DNA of 53,107 bases, from assembly GCA_913052575.1 (NCBI GenBank), contig CAJXFK010000008.1, positions 1 to 53,107 on the forward strand, read 5' to 3'. The position numbers and the translations under genes are program-made. Positions within the stretch are counted from its first letter, which is position 1; every line of letters begins with the position of its first letter. The notes under the pieces are model-generated. The model searched no databases. It worked only from the letters and a program-made list of their open reading frames with translations, and was not told where the DNA came from. Origin of the DNA: an uncultured Planctomycetaceae bacterium (GTDB lineage: Bacteria; Planctomycetota; Planctomycetia; Pirellulales; UBA1268). This document shows, piece after piece, positions 37,837 to 47,982 of this stretch.

Positions 37837-39384
37837 ATGATTATAAAGCAATCTCAGAGAACACTCTGTGGTGTTCTCGGTGCTGTCACACTACTGTGTG
37901 GTTTCAATCAAAATGCTAGCGATGCAGCTGAACAACACCCAAATGTAGTGCTCTTTCTTGTCGACGACATGGGGCCACTCGATACATCAGTCCCTTTTCT
38001 GACTGATTCCAAGGGGCATCCCGAACGATATCCACTGAATGATTTTTATCGAACACCAGCGATGGAACGGCTTGCCTCACACGGTGTCCGGTTTAGTACC
38101 TTTTACGCGATGAGTGTTTGTTCACCCACACGAACTTCAATTATCACGGGCCAAAACGCAGCACGACATCGGGTGACGCAATGGATTCGCTCTGAAGAGA
38201 ACAATCGAGGCGAATTTGGTCCACCTGATTGGCGATGGGTCGGTGTTCAAGATCCGAGTGTCACGCTGCCTGGTGTCCTCAGGGAAAACGGCTATCGGAC
38301 GATCTTTGTGGGGAAAGCCCATTTTGGTCCTCTTGGCGAACTCTCTGAATGGCCAACGAATCTCGGCTTTGATGTGAATATTGCAGGATGTTCCTGGGGA
38401 CAGCCTGGCAGCTATTACGGGCTCGATGGATACGGAGATATCAAGGGAAACAAGCGACGAGCTGTTCCACATCTGGAAAAATATCACGGAACAGAAACCT
38501 TCCTTTCAGAAGCGCTCACGATCGAGGCAAAGAAACAAATCACTAGCGCTGTGGAGGATAAGAAACCATTCTTTCTCGATTTTGCGCACTATGCTGTGCA
38601 TGCGCCATTTCAATCAGATCCACGATTTGCTTCGCACTACAAAGATTCTGGGAAGCCCAAGAACGCCCAGGCATATGCAACATTGATCGAAGGCATGGAC
38701 AAGTCCTTAGGGGACATACTCGACCATCTGGATTCATTGGGTGTTGCCGAAGAGACGTTTGTGCTATTTGTTGGTGATAATGGTAGCGATGCCCCGCTTG
38801 GTTCTGTCCATGAGCATGCGAGTTCGTATCCACTTCGCGCGAAAAAGGGTACGCATTACGAGGGCGGCATGCGAGTTCCGTTTATTGCATCCTGGGCACG
38901 ACCATCTCAGAAAAGCTCTGTTCAGAAGCGATTGCATATTCCTGAGGGTGCTATCCAGCAACAGCTCGGCACGGTTATGGATATCTACCCGACTGTTCTT
39001 GCGATCACCGGCACACAACCCCCAGCAGACTACACACTCGATGGCACGGATCTACAGACCCAGTTGGAAGGGCATCGAAATAGTAGCCGCGACGAGAAGT
39101 TTCTCATGCATTTTCCGCATAAGCATAGAAGCAGCTATTTCACGTCATTGCGTGATGGAGATTGGAAACTCGTGTACCACTATCGACCAAGTGATAATCC
39201 TGCCAAGACTCCATATGAGCTCTTTAATCTTGCACAGGATCCATTTGAAAAACAAAACCTCGCTGATAGGAAGCCGCAGGTGCTCAGCAGGCTGATGGCA
39301 ACAATGACCGCATCATTACAGGAGCAATCGGCACTCTATCCTGTCGATGCCGATGGGAATGAGATGGTACCGAAAGCCCCTTAA
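37837..39384 (+). CDS. Secreted sulfatase
   Basis: NVVLFLVDDMGPLDTSVPF, SVCSPTRTSIITGQNAARH, FVGKAHFG, FVGDNGSDAP; signal peptide from 37837 start. Confidence 0.92.
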   Translation: MIIKQSQRTLCGVLGAVTLLCGFNQNASDAAEQHPNVVLFLVDDMGPLDTSVPFLTDSKGHPERYPLNDFYRTPAMERLASHGVRFSTFYAMSVCSPTRTSIITGQNAARHRVTQWIRSEENNRGEFGPPDWRWVGVQDPSVTLPGVLRENGYRTIFVGKAHFGPLGELSEWPTNLGFDVNIAGCSWGQPGSYYGLDGYGDIKGNKRRAVPHLEKYHGTETFLSEALTIEAKKQITSAVEDKKPFFLDFAHYAVHAPFQSDPRFASHYKDSGKPKNAQAYATLIEGMDKSLGDILDHLDSLGVAEETFVLFVGDNGSDAPLGSVHEHASSYPLRAKKGTHYEGGMRVPFIASWARPSQKSSVQKRLHIPEGAIQQQLGTVMDIYPTVLAITGTQPPADYTLDGTDLQTQLEGHRNSSRDEKFLMHFPHKHRSSYFTSLRDGDWKLVYHYRPSDNPAKTPYELFNLAQDPFEKQNLADRKPQVLSRLMATMTASLQEQSALYPVDADGNEMVPKAP

Positions 39385-39394
39385 AGATCGCCTG

Positions 39395-41692
39395 CTACTT
39401 CTTCGGAACAAGCATCACAGCATCGGCGTGTGCAAGGCCACCTGCCGAGTGAGTGCTAATAGTTACAGCACAGCGCTCACCCTTCTTAAGGGAAACCTGA
39501 CCTGCCGTGCCAAACGTTTTATTCAGGGTCGGTGGTTGTTTCATATTAATATGGCATGTGATATCCAATTTCTCTGAAACAACTGAGACTGGGACGGTAT
39601 TTCCGCGATTCGCATGTGGTTGCCAGGCGACAAGAATTTCATAGGTGTCAGCGGCAGGGGCATGAAACGTGAAAGTCGCCGTGGCATCAGATTCAGCTGG
39701 AGCGTACCGATAGCCATACCCAATGTAGCCCTTCAGGCCGTGACCCTTGGTCCATTTTCCTTGAAAGGTTGCGTCACGGTCGTCAAGAATCGTGGCGGAG
39801 AGTTGTCGTGCAAGTTTCACCGGATCAACCCCTAATGGCTCACCGGTGGGTCCTGCAAGAGGCATGATGTCAACAGGTATTTCGAGAGGGGCAGTAGGTG
39901 TCTTGCGGCGGGCTGTGCCCGGCAGTTCTAAGAGGTCAGCTAGTTCCGACCAATGGTGATCGTAGACACTCCGCGGCTTAGCGTTATGCCGAATGGCAAC
40001 ACTTGCTGCCTTGCCAACAACTTCACCCATCATACCGCAGGTCTGCATGACGCGAGTTGTGCCAAGAGCCTGATGCGTCACTGAAATGCATCGCCCGGTC
40101 ATAAAAAGGTTATCCACACTCCGTGAATAAAAACATCGATACGGTACCGGGTAGCCGAAGGACCGATCGATTCGTCTGTCGTGAACAGCTATTGAGATAA
40201 AGGGATTGTCAGGAAATTTCTTCGCGTATTGTTCTTTTGGGTAGTGAAGATCAATTGACCATGTTGACGCGACGCACCCATCAGGAAATTGACGTTTGGA
40301 CACAATATCATCTTGCGTCAACACAACGTCTCCAAGAATACGACGACTCTCACGTGGCCCGCCGATATATGCCACCCAGGTAAGTGCTGCGTTACTGTGG
40401 TTCGGGGCACCATCACCATTTTTCATGGCTGAAAATGCCCCATAGACCGCCCGCAGGTTCCAGTCACGAATGCCTTCAGCGTCATTCAATGGGTCTTTGT
40501 CAAAACCACTCTCCCAAAACCACTGTCCGTGGTGGTCTCGTGGGTAGGGGAAGTCACTCATCATTAATGGAAGAGCCCAGGGAGTCTCGGGGAATTCCTG
40601 TGGCTTGGAGGTTTCTACCCAGGTCCACATATTGCTCATGCCCATCCGGCCCGTCGGCTCCATGACAGTTTCCGCACCAGCCTTGTGTGCAATGGTGGCA
40701 TGCCCTGTCGAGTCACAGAACAATGTGCCGCGAAATATATGTATCTGGTTCGTGCGTGTATCGAAGGCAGTGACATTGTCGATGCGTGACTGAGAACTAC
40801 CAGTTTCAACAGCAAAGGCGTGCATGTTTAGAAATAAGTCAATGTTGGCTTCTTCCCTGACGAAGAACTCTTTTTTCGAGTCACCAAATTCCTCATACGT
40901 CCCAGGGCTTTTCTTGGCATTGTCTCGAAATTCTTCAATGATCTCGCCGATACGTGGATACTTGCCTCGTCGGATAAGTCCCTTTGCCCAGACGCGTACT
41001 TCACTCGATCCATTGCCGCCAAGAACGGGACGGTTCTGGAGCAACGCGACTTTAAGGCCCATTCGTGCAGCTGAGACTGAGGCACCAATTCCGGCGTAGC
41101 CGCCACCAACAACAACAAGATCGTAGTGTTCGTGTGACACTGGCGATTCAGATATGTCGAGCAGTTTTTTTCGCCACGGAGGTAGTACGCTCGATGTATT
41201 CGGAGGTGACTTTTTTTGAGTGGTGAATGCAATACAGTCGCAACGGCCGTCAAAACCACTTGCGTCAATTAATCGAATCGAGTTCGGGCCTTTCTTGGCT
41301 TGTACCGTACCTCCATACTGCCAATGCCATTCGGCACCTTCGGTTCCAAAATCGGTTTCGAGTTGCTTGTTGTTGAAAGATACATGAAATGTGCCTGGTG
41401 TGCCTTGGGCGTGCCATCGGGCCACCCAGTCTTTGGTTCGTACCCAGACGTGATATGTCCCTGAGGAAGCGACATGAAAACTAGTGAAAGCGTCGGCTAC
41501 TGGCGAGCCGAGACCATGAGCAAGAAGGTAAGGCGAACCCATTTCTTCAATGAACTGGGTGTCAAGTTTCCAACCACCATGGTCTTCGAAGCTTTCTGCT
41601 TCGAGAAGAATTGTGGCTGGGTTGCCATTCACGACAGAGGCAATAACCATGTACATCGAGGATACAAGAAAACCGCGGAGAAAAATGTGCAT
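39395..41692 (-). CDS. Secreted FAD-dependent oxidoreductase with N-terminal carbohydrate-binding-like and C-terminal golvesin-like domains
   Basis: DLVVVGGGYAGIGASVSAARMGLKVALLQNRPVLGGNGSSEVRVW; N-terminal AESFEDHGGWKLD...GTYHVWVRTKD; C-terminal TFTFHAPAADTYEILVAWQPHANRGNTVPVSV. Confidence 0.85.
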   Translation of the reverse strand: MHIFLRGFLVSSMYMVIASVVNGNPATILLEAESFEDHGGWKLDTQFIEEMGSPYLLAHGLGSPVADAFTSFHVASSGTYHVWVRTKDWVARWHAQGTPGTFHVSFNNKQLETDFGTEGAEWHWQYGGTVQAKKGPNSIRLIDASGFDGRCDCIAFTTQKKSPPNTSSVLPPWRKKLLDISESPVSHEHYDLVVVGGGYAGIGASVSAARMGLKVALLQNRPVLGGNGSSEVRVWAKGLIRRGKYPRIGEIIEEFRDNAKKSPGTYEEFGDSKKEFFVREEANIDLFLNMHAFAVETGSSQSRIDNVTAFDTRTNQIHIFRGTLFCDSTGHATIAHKAGAETVMEPTGRMGMSNMWTWVETSKPQEFPETPWALPLMMSDFPYPRDHHGQWFWESGFDKDPLNDAEGIRDWNLRAVYGAFSAMKNGDGAPNHSNAALTWVAYIGGPRESRRILGDVVLTQDDIVSKRQFPDGCVASTWSIDLHYPKEQYAKKFPDNPFISIAVHDRRIDRSFGYPVPYRCFYSRSVDNLFMTGRCISVTHQALGTTRVMQTCGMMGEVVGKAASVAIRHNAKPRSVYDHHWSELADLLELPGTARRKTPTAPLEIPVDIMPLAGPTGEPLGVDPVKLARQLSATILDDRDATFQGKWTKGHGLKGYIGYGYRYAPAESDATATFTFHAPAADTYEILVAWQPHANRGNTVPVSVVSEKLDITCHINMKQPPTLNKTFGTAGQVSLKKGERCAVTISTHSAGGLAHADAVMLVPKK

Positions 41693-41857
41693 GGTGTATC
41701 CCTCGAGTTATGTCTCGGAACCGTATTCTATATTAACTATTTTCTATTTCAGTCTCTTCAAATTTCTGAAAAACGTGACATAAAAGAAGTCCATCAAAAC
41801 ACTTGGAAGAATTCAGTCATCTTGAGATGAAAAATCTTATATAAAATAAGTAAAATT

Positions 41858-42095
41858 ATGGTGTTAAGTTTAAAGATTGGTCCCGACGGGTTGTTACAGT
41901 GGTCGGGTTATTGTTATTGCAATCATGGCCGTACACTTTGCCTTTTGTTTTTGGCCGTTTTTGCACATTTGTGATGCGGCAGGGTGGAGTTTTTGTGAGA
42001 ATAATATAAAGCAGGTGGGACTCGCCGAGCGTAACTACCTTTTAACTTTGCGTCATCTGGATGAACTGATTTCGATGGGTGAAACCAATGTCTAG
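41858..42095 (+). pseudogene. Decayed, truncated DUF1559 prepilin-like gene relic
   Basis: 41884-41913 reads RRVVTVVGLL and, after a frameshift, 41910-42050 region reads VIVIAIMAVHFAFCFWPFLHICDAAGWSFCENNIKQVGLAERNY, aligning without gaps to the DUF1559 pattern RRGFTLVELL / [43 protein letters not shown]. Confidence 0.7.
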
Positions 42096-42110
42096 GACAG
42101 ATGACGCCGC

Positions 42111-42878
42111 GTGATGGTATTAACTTTTATCATTGGGATTATTGCTTTTGCCTATGCAACCGTCGGACATGCCGGTGCAACTGGCTACATTGCCGTCATG
42201 ACGCTGTTCGGTATCTCTGCAGATATGATTCGTCCGGTGGCACTGAGCCTTAATATTGTTGTGGGGCTCATCACAGCTATTCAATTCACACGAGCCGGTT
42301 TTGTGCGACTTGAATTGATTGTTCCCCTTGTGTGTGGAAGCATACCAGCAGCCCTTGTGGGTGGATGGTTATTGCCCCCACTTCCCTTGATTGAGGCTCT
42401 TGTGGGCTGTGTCCTGGTACTTTCTGCAGTAGGTGTTGGACGCGTTGAGGAGGGCAAAGAATCTGCAACGACCAGTACACGCATGAGTAGCAAGTCAGCG
42501 CTCTTTTTCCTAGGTGTCATGCTTGGTTTCCTGTCGGGTCTCACCGGGGTAGGTGGCGGTGTTTTTCTCACACCGACCCTTCTTGCGATGAGGCTTGCTG
42601 ATGTGAAGCGAGTGGCTGCAACGTCTGCTGTGTTTATTCTCGTGAATTCAGTTGCAGGTCTTACCGGGTGGATGGCCGCCGGGAATATGTTTCCAGAGGT
42701 CATGCCTCGATATATCGTGGTGGTGATTGCCGGTGGTCTTATGGGATCTTATCTAGGCGCATTTTATCTTCCACCACGGATCCTTCGACGGTGCATGGCA
42801 GGTGTTCTTGTGCTTGCCGGCGTGAAACTGCTTTTGCATGCTACGGTGGAGTCTGGGTTGGGTTCAGTTTTTGCTTAA
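42111..42878 (+). CDS. TauE/SafE (TSUP) family membrane transporter
   Basis: LGVMLGFLSGLTGVGGGVFLTPTLLAMRLADVKRVAATSAVFILVNSVAGLTG, IAGGLMGSYLGA. Confidence 0.88.
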   Translation: MMVLTFIIGIIAFAYATVGHAGATGYIAVMTLFGISADMIRPVALSLNIVVGLITAIQFTRAGFVRLELIVPLVCGSIPAALVGGWLLPPLPLIEALVGCVLVLSAVGVGRVEEGKESATTSTRMSSKSALFFLGVMLGFLSGLTGVGGGVFLTPTLLAMRLADVKRVAATSAVFILVNSVAGLTGWMAAGNMFPEVMPRYIVVVIAGGLMGSYLGAFYLPPRILRRCMAGVLVLAGVKLLLHATVESGLGSVFA

Positions 42879-43728
42879 GAAGACCAACGACAATGACAGC
42901 ACTCAGGCTGACAAATAGGAGCACTGCGACATAGAACACCATGGCAAGTGGTATGGGGGCATCGAAACGGGCACGGCCAAGCAGTGTCACGATTGAGGCG
43001 TAAATAAGAAGCAACCCAGTTGCAACACTTGCCACGATGCTCATCTGGCGTTGGACTGACATTCCAAACTTCGCTTTTGCTGCCAACCAGGCAATCGCCG
43101 GAAGCCATTGAAGCGCATGAATCACAACACCATGCGGAAACTTCGGAACACCAGCCTGCCCGTACCGTTCCGGCAGAAGACCTTCCTGAACACGGAGGTC
43201 ACCGCTGAGATTTATTAGAACTCCAAGAATGCAAGAGATTGCAAGGTAAACAAGTCCAGATTGCATGGCGATAACCATCGGGGCGGGCTGGGTGACCTTC
43301 TTTGTAAAAGATCTCACAGTCAGTATGAGAATAACTCCAGTGACCCCAAGGATGAGGATGCCCATGACGTTATAAATGTTTGAATCAAGAGTAGTGGTTC
43401 GGTTAAAGTGACTTGGTACACCCCGCCACTGCTGCAGATCAATCAACCCAACCTCGACGACCAATGCCAACGCTGTTGCCCAACTAAAAAAAGAATCACT
43501 GCGATATTTGGACAAGTTAGACCAGACCCAGCCCATCGAGATGCATGTGAGCCCGGCAGAAATTCCAAAGAGAATGGGTTTTCGCCAGCTTACGGCGCCC
43601 TCCCAGGGCCCTTGGAGGCAAAGATATATGCCTAGATGAAGAACCCCACTGGCAAGGAGAATGACTCCCCCTGCAATAAGTGGCTTGGCTCGCTGATCAC
43701 GACACCACGCTATGTCAATGTGGTTCAT
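42841..43728 (-). CDS. Conserved hypothetical polytopic membrane protein
   Basis: 295 aa with multiple TM segments; overlaps the tauE-like 3' end by 38 bp in antisense. Confidence 0.75.
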   Translation of the reverse strand: MNHIDIAWCRDQRAKPLIAGGVILLASGVLHLGIYLCLQGPWEGAVSWRKPILFGISAGLTCISMGWVWSNLSKYRSDSFFSWATALALVVEVGLIDLQQWRGVPSHFNRTTTLDSNIYNVMGILILGVTGVILILTVRSFTKKVTQPAPMVIAMQSGLVYLAISCILGVLINLSGDLRVQEGLLPERYGQAGVPKFPHGVVIHALQWLPAIAWLAAKAKFGMSVQRQMSIVASVATGLLLIYASIVTLLGRARFDAPIPLAMVFYVAVLLFVSLSAVIVVGLLKQKLNPTQTPP

Positions 43729-43788
43729 GGTGTCACCGCAGAACTGATTGAGGTGTCTATAGTGAAGCCAGGTATAGAGAACATATGT

Positions 43789-44304
43789 CTAGGCTGTCGG
43801 ATGTTCGAAATTCACCCAAGACTTACACCCACGAAATGATTCATTCCAAGGAATTGTAACTGCCGGAGTCACTGGGGTTACATCAACGACAAGCACATGA
43901 AGATTTTCTTTCCACCGATAGAACCGCTCGTTCACAATTGCGTCAGACCAGATGTGTCGTGGCCGTAGTGCTACAAGGTCTTCTGGTTCTGTGACAGTAA
44001 ATGATTCAGTGACACGTATCTGGTGGCGAAACTCAACAGTCCCTGCAGGCGGGCGGTCATCATCGATCGTGTTGAGCAGGTCTCGCGCGTCTGGAATAAG
44101 GTGGTCTTCAGACTGATGAACAAATGTCGGAAAGAGAAAGAATTCATCAGCTATGAGCTTGAAGCTACCATCCGGCTCAACAATGCCTCCTTTTCGCAGG
44201 ATAATATCCTGTCGTCCCGTCGCAAGTGCTCTGCATATCACCGCCCACTCTTTGAAGGCTGTAGATAGCTTGTCATCGTGGTGTGCAGACACGTTGTGTA
44301 TCAC
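43789..44304 (-). CDS. DUF1802 family protein
   Basis: AFKEWAVICRALATGRQDIILRKGGIVEPDGSFKLIADEFFLFPTFVHQ; GTG start overlapping upstream stop (GTGA). Confidence 0.8.
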   Translation of the reverse strand: MIHNVSAHHDDKLSTAFKEWAVICRALATGRQDIILRKGGIVEPDGSFKLIADEFFLFPTFVHQSEDHLIPDARDLLNTIDDDRPPAGTVEFRHQIRVTESFTVTEPEDLVALRPRHIWSDAIVNERFYRWKENLHVLVVDVTPVTPAVTIPWNESFRGCKSWVNFEHPTA

Positions 44305-44843
44305 TTACGAATATAAATACCATTTGCCTTGAGTTGAATGATCGGGAGTGCAAGTTTGGGATTAAAACTGGCGGTGCCACGAATCACGACTACTGCATTG
44401 TTTTCGACACCGAATAATTCACGTGCATCGATTGGTAGTTCATTCTTGTCAGCACCAACAAACTGTACGGCAACCATTGGGGCCTTTGCGAGCTTCTTCT
44501 TGCAGAAGGGGCAATCATCGGGGTTATGGCCTGGTTGACTACCATGGTCATCAGGTAGTTGAAGCATTGCAAAAGAAGCCTTTCCCTTCACGAAGGGATC
44601 CATTCCATTTGCGGCGATCCGGCCTGCAATAACAATTTCTTTTGGACCTTGTGCAATGGCGGCCTTGGCAGCAGTTGGTGTCAGTGCTCCAGCTGGTTCT
44701 TTTTCAAGAAGAAGTGTCGTTCGTGTTTTTTCGACATCAATCGTGGCGGCCACGGCCAGTGAACATGCGCCAACTTGGAATCCTAAGAGAACAATAAGAA
44801 GTAAGACTCCTGTTTTTACGCTCAGGTTTTGTAGCATCTTCAT
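44301..44843 (-). CDS. Secreted hypothetical protein with CPFC motif
   Basis: Signal peptide MKMLQNLSVKTGVLLLIVLLGFQVGACSLA; HGSQPGHNPDDCPFCKKKLAKAPMVAVQF. Confidence 0.65.
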   Translation of the reverse strand: MKMLQNLSVKTGVLLLIVLLGFQVGACSLAVAATIDVEKTRTTLLLEKEPAGALTPTAAKAAIAQGPKEIVIAGRIAANGMDPFVKGKASFAMLQLPDDHGSQPGHNPDDCPFCKKKLAKAPMVAVQFVGADKNELPIDARELFGVENNAVVVIRGTASFNPKLALPIIQLKANGIYIRK

Positions 44844-44914
44844 ATCACTCCTCCATGAGGTTTGAAAGTATGTGTCGGCTGTAGTATTTTCTGGCAACCT
44901 TTTTTGTCCGTTGT

Positions 44915-45685
44915 CTATTCGGCTTTAGTTGCTGCGTCGTCCTTATCATCGGCAGGCTCGTCATTCGACGTCGTGGCTTTTTCCTTCTTGTCGTCAGCGG
45001 CCTTCTTGTCAGCGGCTTTCTTGTCAGCAGCAGCTTTCTTGTCAGCAGCGGCCTTCTTTTTGTTCTTCTCAGGCTTTTCACCAGAAACTGCATCTTTGGC
45101 TTCTAGCAAAAGAGCCTCAAGGCTTTTTGTGGCTTTGTTGATAGTTGGTCCAAAGCTGCTGAAATCAATTTTTTTGATTTCATCTTCTGCAGCGTGAAGA
45201 GCTTCATCAATTTCGCCATAGGCCTCGAAAATCTTATTCGATGCTACGGTTGCTGCCTCTTTCACTTTTTCATCAATTTTGGCGGCTGCAATCTTTTGGT
45301 TCAGGTCTTCCATAAGATGACCAATCGAGTGAACGAGACTGTCAGCCTTGTCAGTTTCACCACTTTTAAGGGCCTGACGAACTTGACCGGTAATCTTTTT
45401 CAGTTGCGCGATGGCTGCTTCGACAGTTGCCGGCATGTCGTGCGAATGATGATCATCAGCCTTCTGTGCTGATGTTTCGTCAGAATGGTCTTTGTCCATG
45501 TGGTCATGATCATGATCATGGTCATCAGTCTGCGCTGGTGCTTTGACATCTTTTTTGGCAACAGTCTGCGACTTGTTTCCGGTATCACAGCCTGGGAAAA
45601 GAATAAGTGACCCGACGAGAAGGACACACACACTTCCAAGAAACAGATGCGATGGTCGTTTAGCAAGAGTTGGACAGCGCGACAT
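44915..45685 (-). CDS. Lipoprotein with His/Asp-rich segment and Lys/Ala-rich C-terminal repeats
   Basis: LILFPGCDTGNK lipobox; TDDHDHDHDHMDKDHSDETSAQKADDHHSHDM; KKAAADKKAAADKKAADKKAADDKK; ORF open to 45715. Confidence 0.7.
   Translation of the reverse strand: MSRCPTLAKRPSHLFLGSVCVLLVGSLILFPGCDTGNKSQTVAKKDVKAPAQTDDHDHDHDHMDKDHSDETSAQKADDHHSHDMPATVEAAIAQLKKITGQVRQALKSGETDKADSLVHSIGHLMEDLNQKIAAAKIDEKVKEAATVASNKIFEAYGEIDEALHAAEDEIKKIDFSSFGPTINKATKSLEALLLEAKDAVSGEKPEKNKKKAAADKKAAADKKAADKKAADDKKEKATTSNDEPADDKDDAATKAE
44993..45058. repeat. In-frame 15/18-bp tandem repeats
   Basis: gtcagcggccttctt / gtcagcggctttctt / gtcagcagcagctttctt / gtcagcagcggccttctt. Confidence 0.9.
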
Positions 45686-45786
45686 GAGAGGCTTCTCCGG
45701 TTTGGTGAGGAACACTTTTTTGTATTGGTTTCGGTAATACCCGAGTACATCCGTTCTCGGTACTAGTTATGGTAGCTCGAAAACTC

Positions 45787-47982
45787 TCAGGAATCCAGAC
45801 GCTTTGTTGACTCCCGACTTCCGGCAGCCAGAAGACACAGAAGGCTTCTTTCAGCCAGTATGACGGGCTGAAAGGGATCGAATGCATGAGGTTGATCTGT
45901 TGCTCGGGCCATGTGCTGTCGGCCTGTGTCGATACAAACCTCCCACAGCATCGCTCGCAAGATAGGAGATGATGGAAAATGAAATGTCCGTGGCTCAGTG
46001 CCTGCATTACAGAAAATAAGCACATGTTGTGGCGTTCCATTGAGTCCCCCTGCTTCGGGGTCGTGTTCGTCAATGAGCCGTTCTGGTGTCGGTGCGCCGA
46101 AGAAACACACGAGGCTTTTATCATCCGCAAACCAATCAACATGGCTGCCATCAGATGAAAACCATTCAACATCTGGGAGAGTGCCGAGTTCGCTGCTTCC
46201 GCCTTCTAGAAATGTTCGTCGTCGTAGTGTTGGGTTATTGAGTCGTTTGTGTATCAATGACGTTGTAAATTGAACGAGGTCAGCGTTTTCGACAGTCAGT
46301 TGCCAGTCAAACCATGATATCTCGTTGTCTTGGCAGTATGCGTTGTTATTGCCTTTTTGTGTTCGACGGCATTCATCGCCCGCGAGAAGCATTGGAACAC
46401 CCTGGCTCAGGAATAGCGTCGAAAGCATGTTTCGAATTTGTTTCGATCGTAGAATCGCAATAGTTTCGTTACCAATTAGCCCCTCCGCTCCATAGTTGGA
46501 GGAGAAATTGTTGTTGTCTCCGTCATTGTTGTTCTCACCGTTCGCCTCATTGTGCTTCTGTTCGTAACACACTAAATCATTGAGAGTGAAACCATCATGT
46601 GAAGTGATGAAGTTAATGCTGTGATACGGTTGCCGTTGTTCCCCCGCATAGAGATCACTTGACCCAGCAAGTCGGGTCGCAAGATTTCCTGTTTGGTTCG
46701 CATCTCCGCGCCAATAACGCCTCACGTCATCGCGATATCGTCCGTTCCATTCAGCCCAACGTAATGTGGCAAACGTTCCCACTTGATATGAACCAGCTGC
46801 ATCCCACGCCTCAGCGATTATTTTGGTATCGGCAAGCATCGGGTCTTCCGTAATAGCTTCTATCACAGGAGAGTTTTTTATGAGTTTTCCGTTCTGGTCC
46901 CGGGAAAGAATGCTCGCGAGATCAAAACGGAACCCATCGACATGGTAGGTGTGCACCCAGTGTCGGAGGCAAAGAATAATGAGTTCTCTCACGACAGGGT
47001 GATTTGCGTTTATGGTGTTCCCGCACCCCGTGTAGTTTTGATATGCCCCGCTGTCGTTGTCCAGCATGTAATACACGCTGTTCTCGAGACCTTTCATAGA
47101 GAGGGTAGGGCCCTCGGCATTCCCTTCTGCGGTGTGGTTGAAGACTACATCAAGAATGACTTCAATACCTGCTGCATGAAGAGCCCGTACCATTTCTTTG
47201 AACTCAGATACTTGGGCAGCTGGAAGCTTCGAGGCAGCATAACCCTGATGTGGCGCGAAGAATGCCAATGGGTCATAGCCCCAGTAGTTTTCATGTTTGC
47301 AATGTTTACCAGTGAAGGACTCCAGTGGAAACTCATGGACTGGCATGAGTTCAACTGCAGTAATACCAAGACTTTTGAGATAGGGAATTTTTTCAATGAC
47401 GCCAAGATATGTCCCTGGGTGTGTAACACCACTCGATGCGTCTGCAGTGAAACCCTTTACATGCATTTCATAAATGACCGTATCGGCCAGCCCATGGCGG
47501 AGATGCTGATCTCCTCTCCAGTCAAATGTATCGTCTACAACGACACTCTTTGGTGGTCGAACAATACCATCATGGTGCTGGAGGAAGTGGCCAGCGAGTG
47601 CTTTCGAATATGGATCAATTAATCGTGCTGTAGGGTCGAACGACTGGCCTGAAGAAGTGTCGAAGAGACCGTCTGCTTGAAAATGATACAGCTGACCGTG
47701 CTTGAGCTCTGGTACAAAAATACTCCAGACGTCACCGAATCTGTCATGTTTCGGTTCGAAAGAGATTACCTCAGTTGGATCACGGTCATGAGATTGGTCA
47801 TACAGCAGAACTCGCATTCCAGTTGCATTCCGGCTGAAGACAACAAATTGGACACCTTCTCCTTGGTTTGATTCAGCTTTGTGGAGAATCGCCCCATAGG
47901 GTAGGGGAGTATGGAATTGCAGCGGAGGAAGGCTGCGTTGGCCGCGGGAGTGTTTCTCAGATGTGTGACAAACTTTTGCCAT
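45787..47982 (-). CDS. glgX: Glycogen debranching enzyme (isoamylase type)
   Basis: YEMHVKGFTADASSGVTHPGTYLGVIEKIPYLKSLGITAVELMPVHEF, VILDVVFNHTAEG, DGFRFDLASIL, FITSHDGFTLNDLVCYEQKHNEANGENNNDG; start at MAKVCHTSE. Confidence 0.93.
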   Translation of the reverse strand: MAKVCHTSEKHSRGQRSLPPLQFHTPLPYGAILHKAESNQGEGVQFVVFSRNATGMRVLLYDQSHDRDPTEVISFEPKHDRFGDVWSIFVPELKHGQLYHFQADGLFDTSSGQSFDPTARLIDPYSKALAGHFLQHHDGIVRPPKSVVVDDTFDWRGDQHLRHGLADTVIYEMHVKGFTADASSGVTHPGTYLGVIEKIPYLKSLGITAVELMPVHEFPLESFTGKHCKHENYWGYDPLAFFAPHQGYAASKLPAAQVSEFKEMVRALHAAGIEVILDVVFNHTAEGNAEGPTLSMKGLENSVYYMLDNDSGAYQNYTGCGNTINANHPVVRELIILCLRHWVHTYHVDGFRFDLASILSRDQNGKLIKNSPVIEAITEDPMLADTKIIAEAWDAAGSYQVGTFATLRWAEWNGRYRDDVRRYWRGDANQTGNLATRLAGSSDLYAGEQRQPYHSINFITSHDGFTLNDLVCYEQKHNEANGENNNDGDNNNFSSNYGAEGLIGNETIAILRSKQIRNMLSTLFLSQGVPMLLAGDECRRTQKGNNNAYCQDNEISWFDWQLTVENADLVQFTTSLIHKRLNNPTLRRRTFLEGGSSELGTLPDVEWFSSDGSHVDWFADDKSLVCFFGAPTPERLIDEHDPEAGGLNGTPQHVLIFCNAGTEPRTFHFPSSPILRAMLWEVCIDTGRQHMARATDQPHAFDPFQPVILAERSLLCLLAAGSRESTKRLDS

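Noticed and set aside
44862-45197. Plus-strand 111-aa Ser/Ala/Phe-rich ORF
   Set aside because: Reverse reading of the Lys/Ala repeat region in the lipoprotein gene.
46942-47622. 226-aa plus-strand ORF inside glgX
   Set aside because: Lies entirely antisense to a clearly coding glgX frame; composition is unprotein-like and no motifs are visible.
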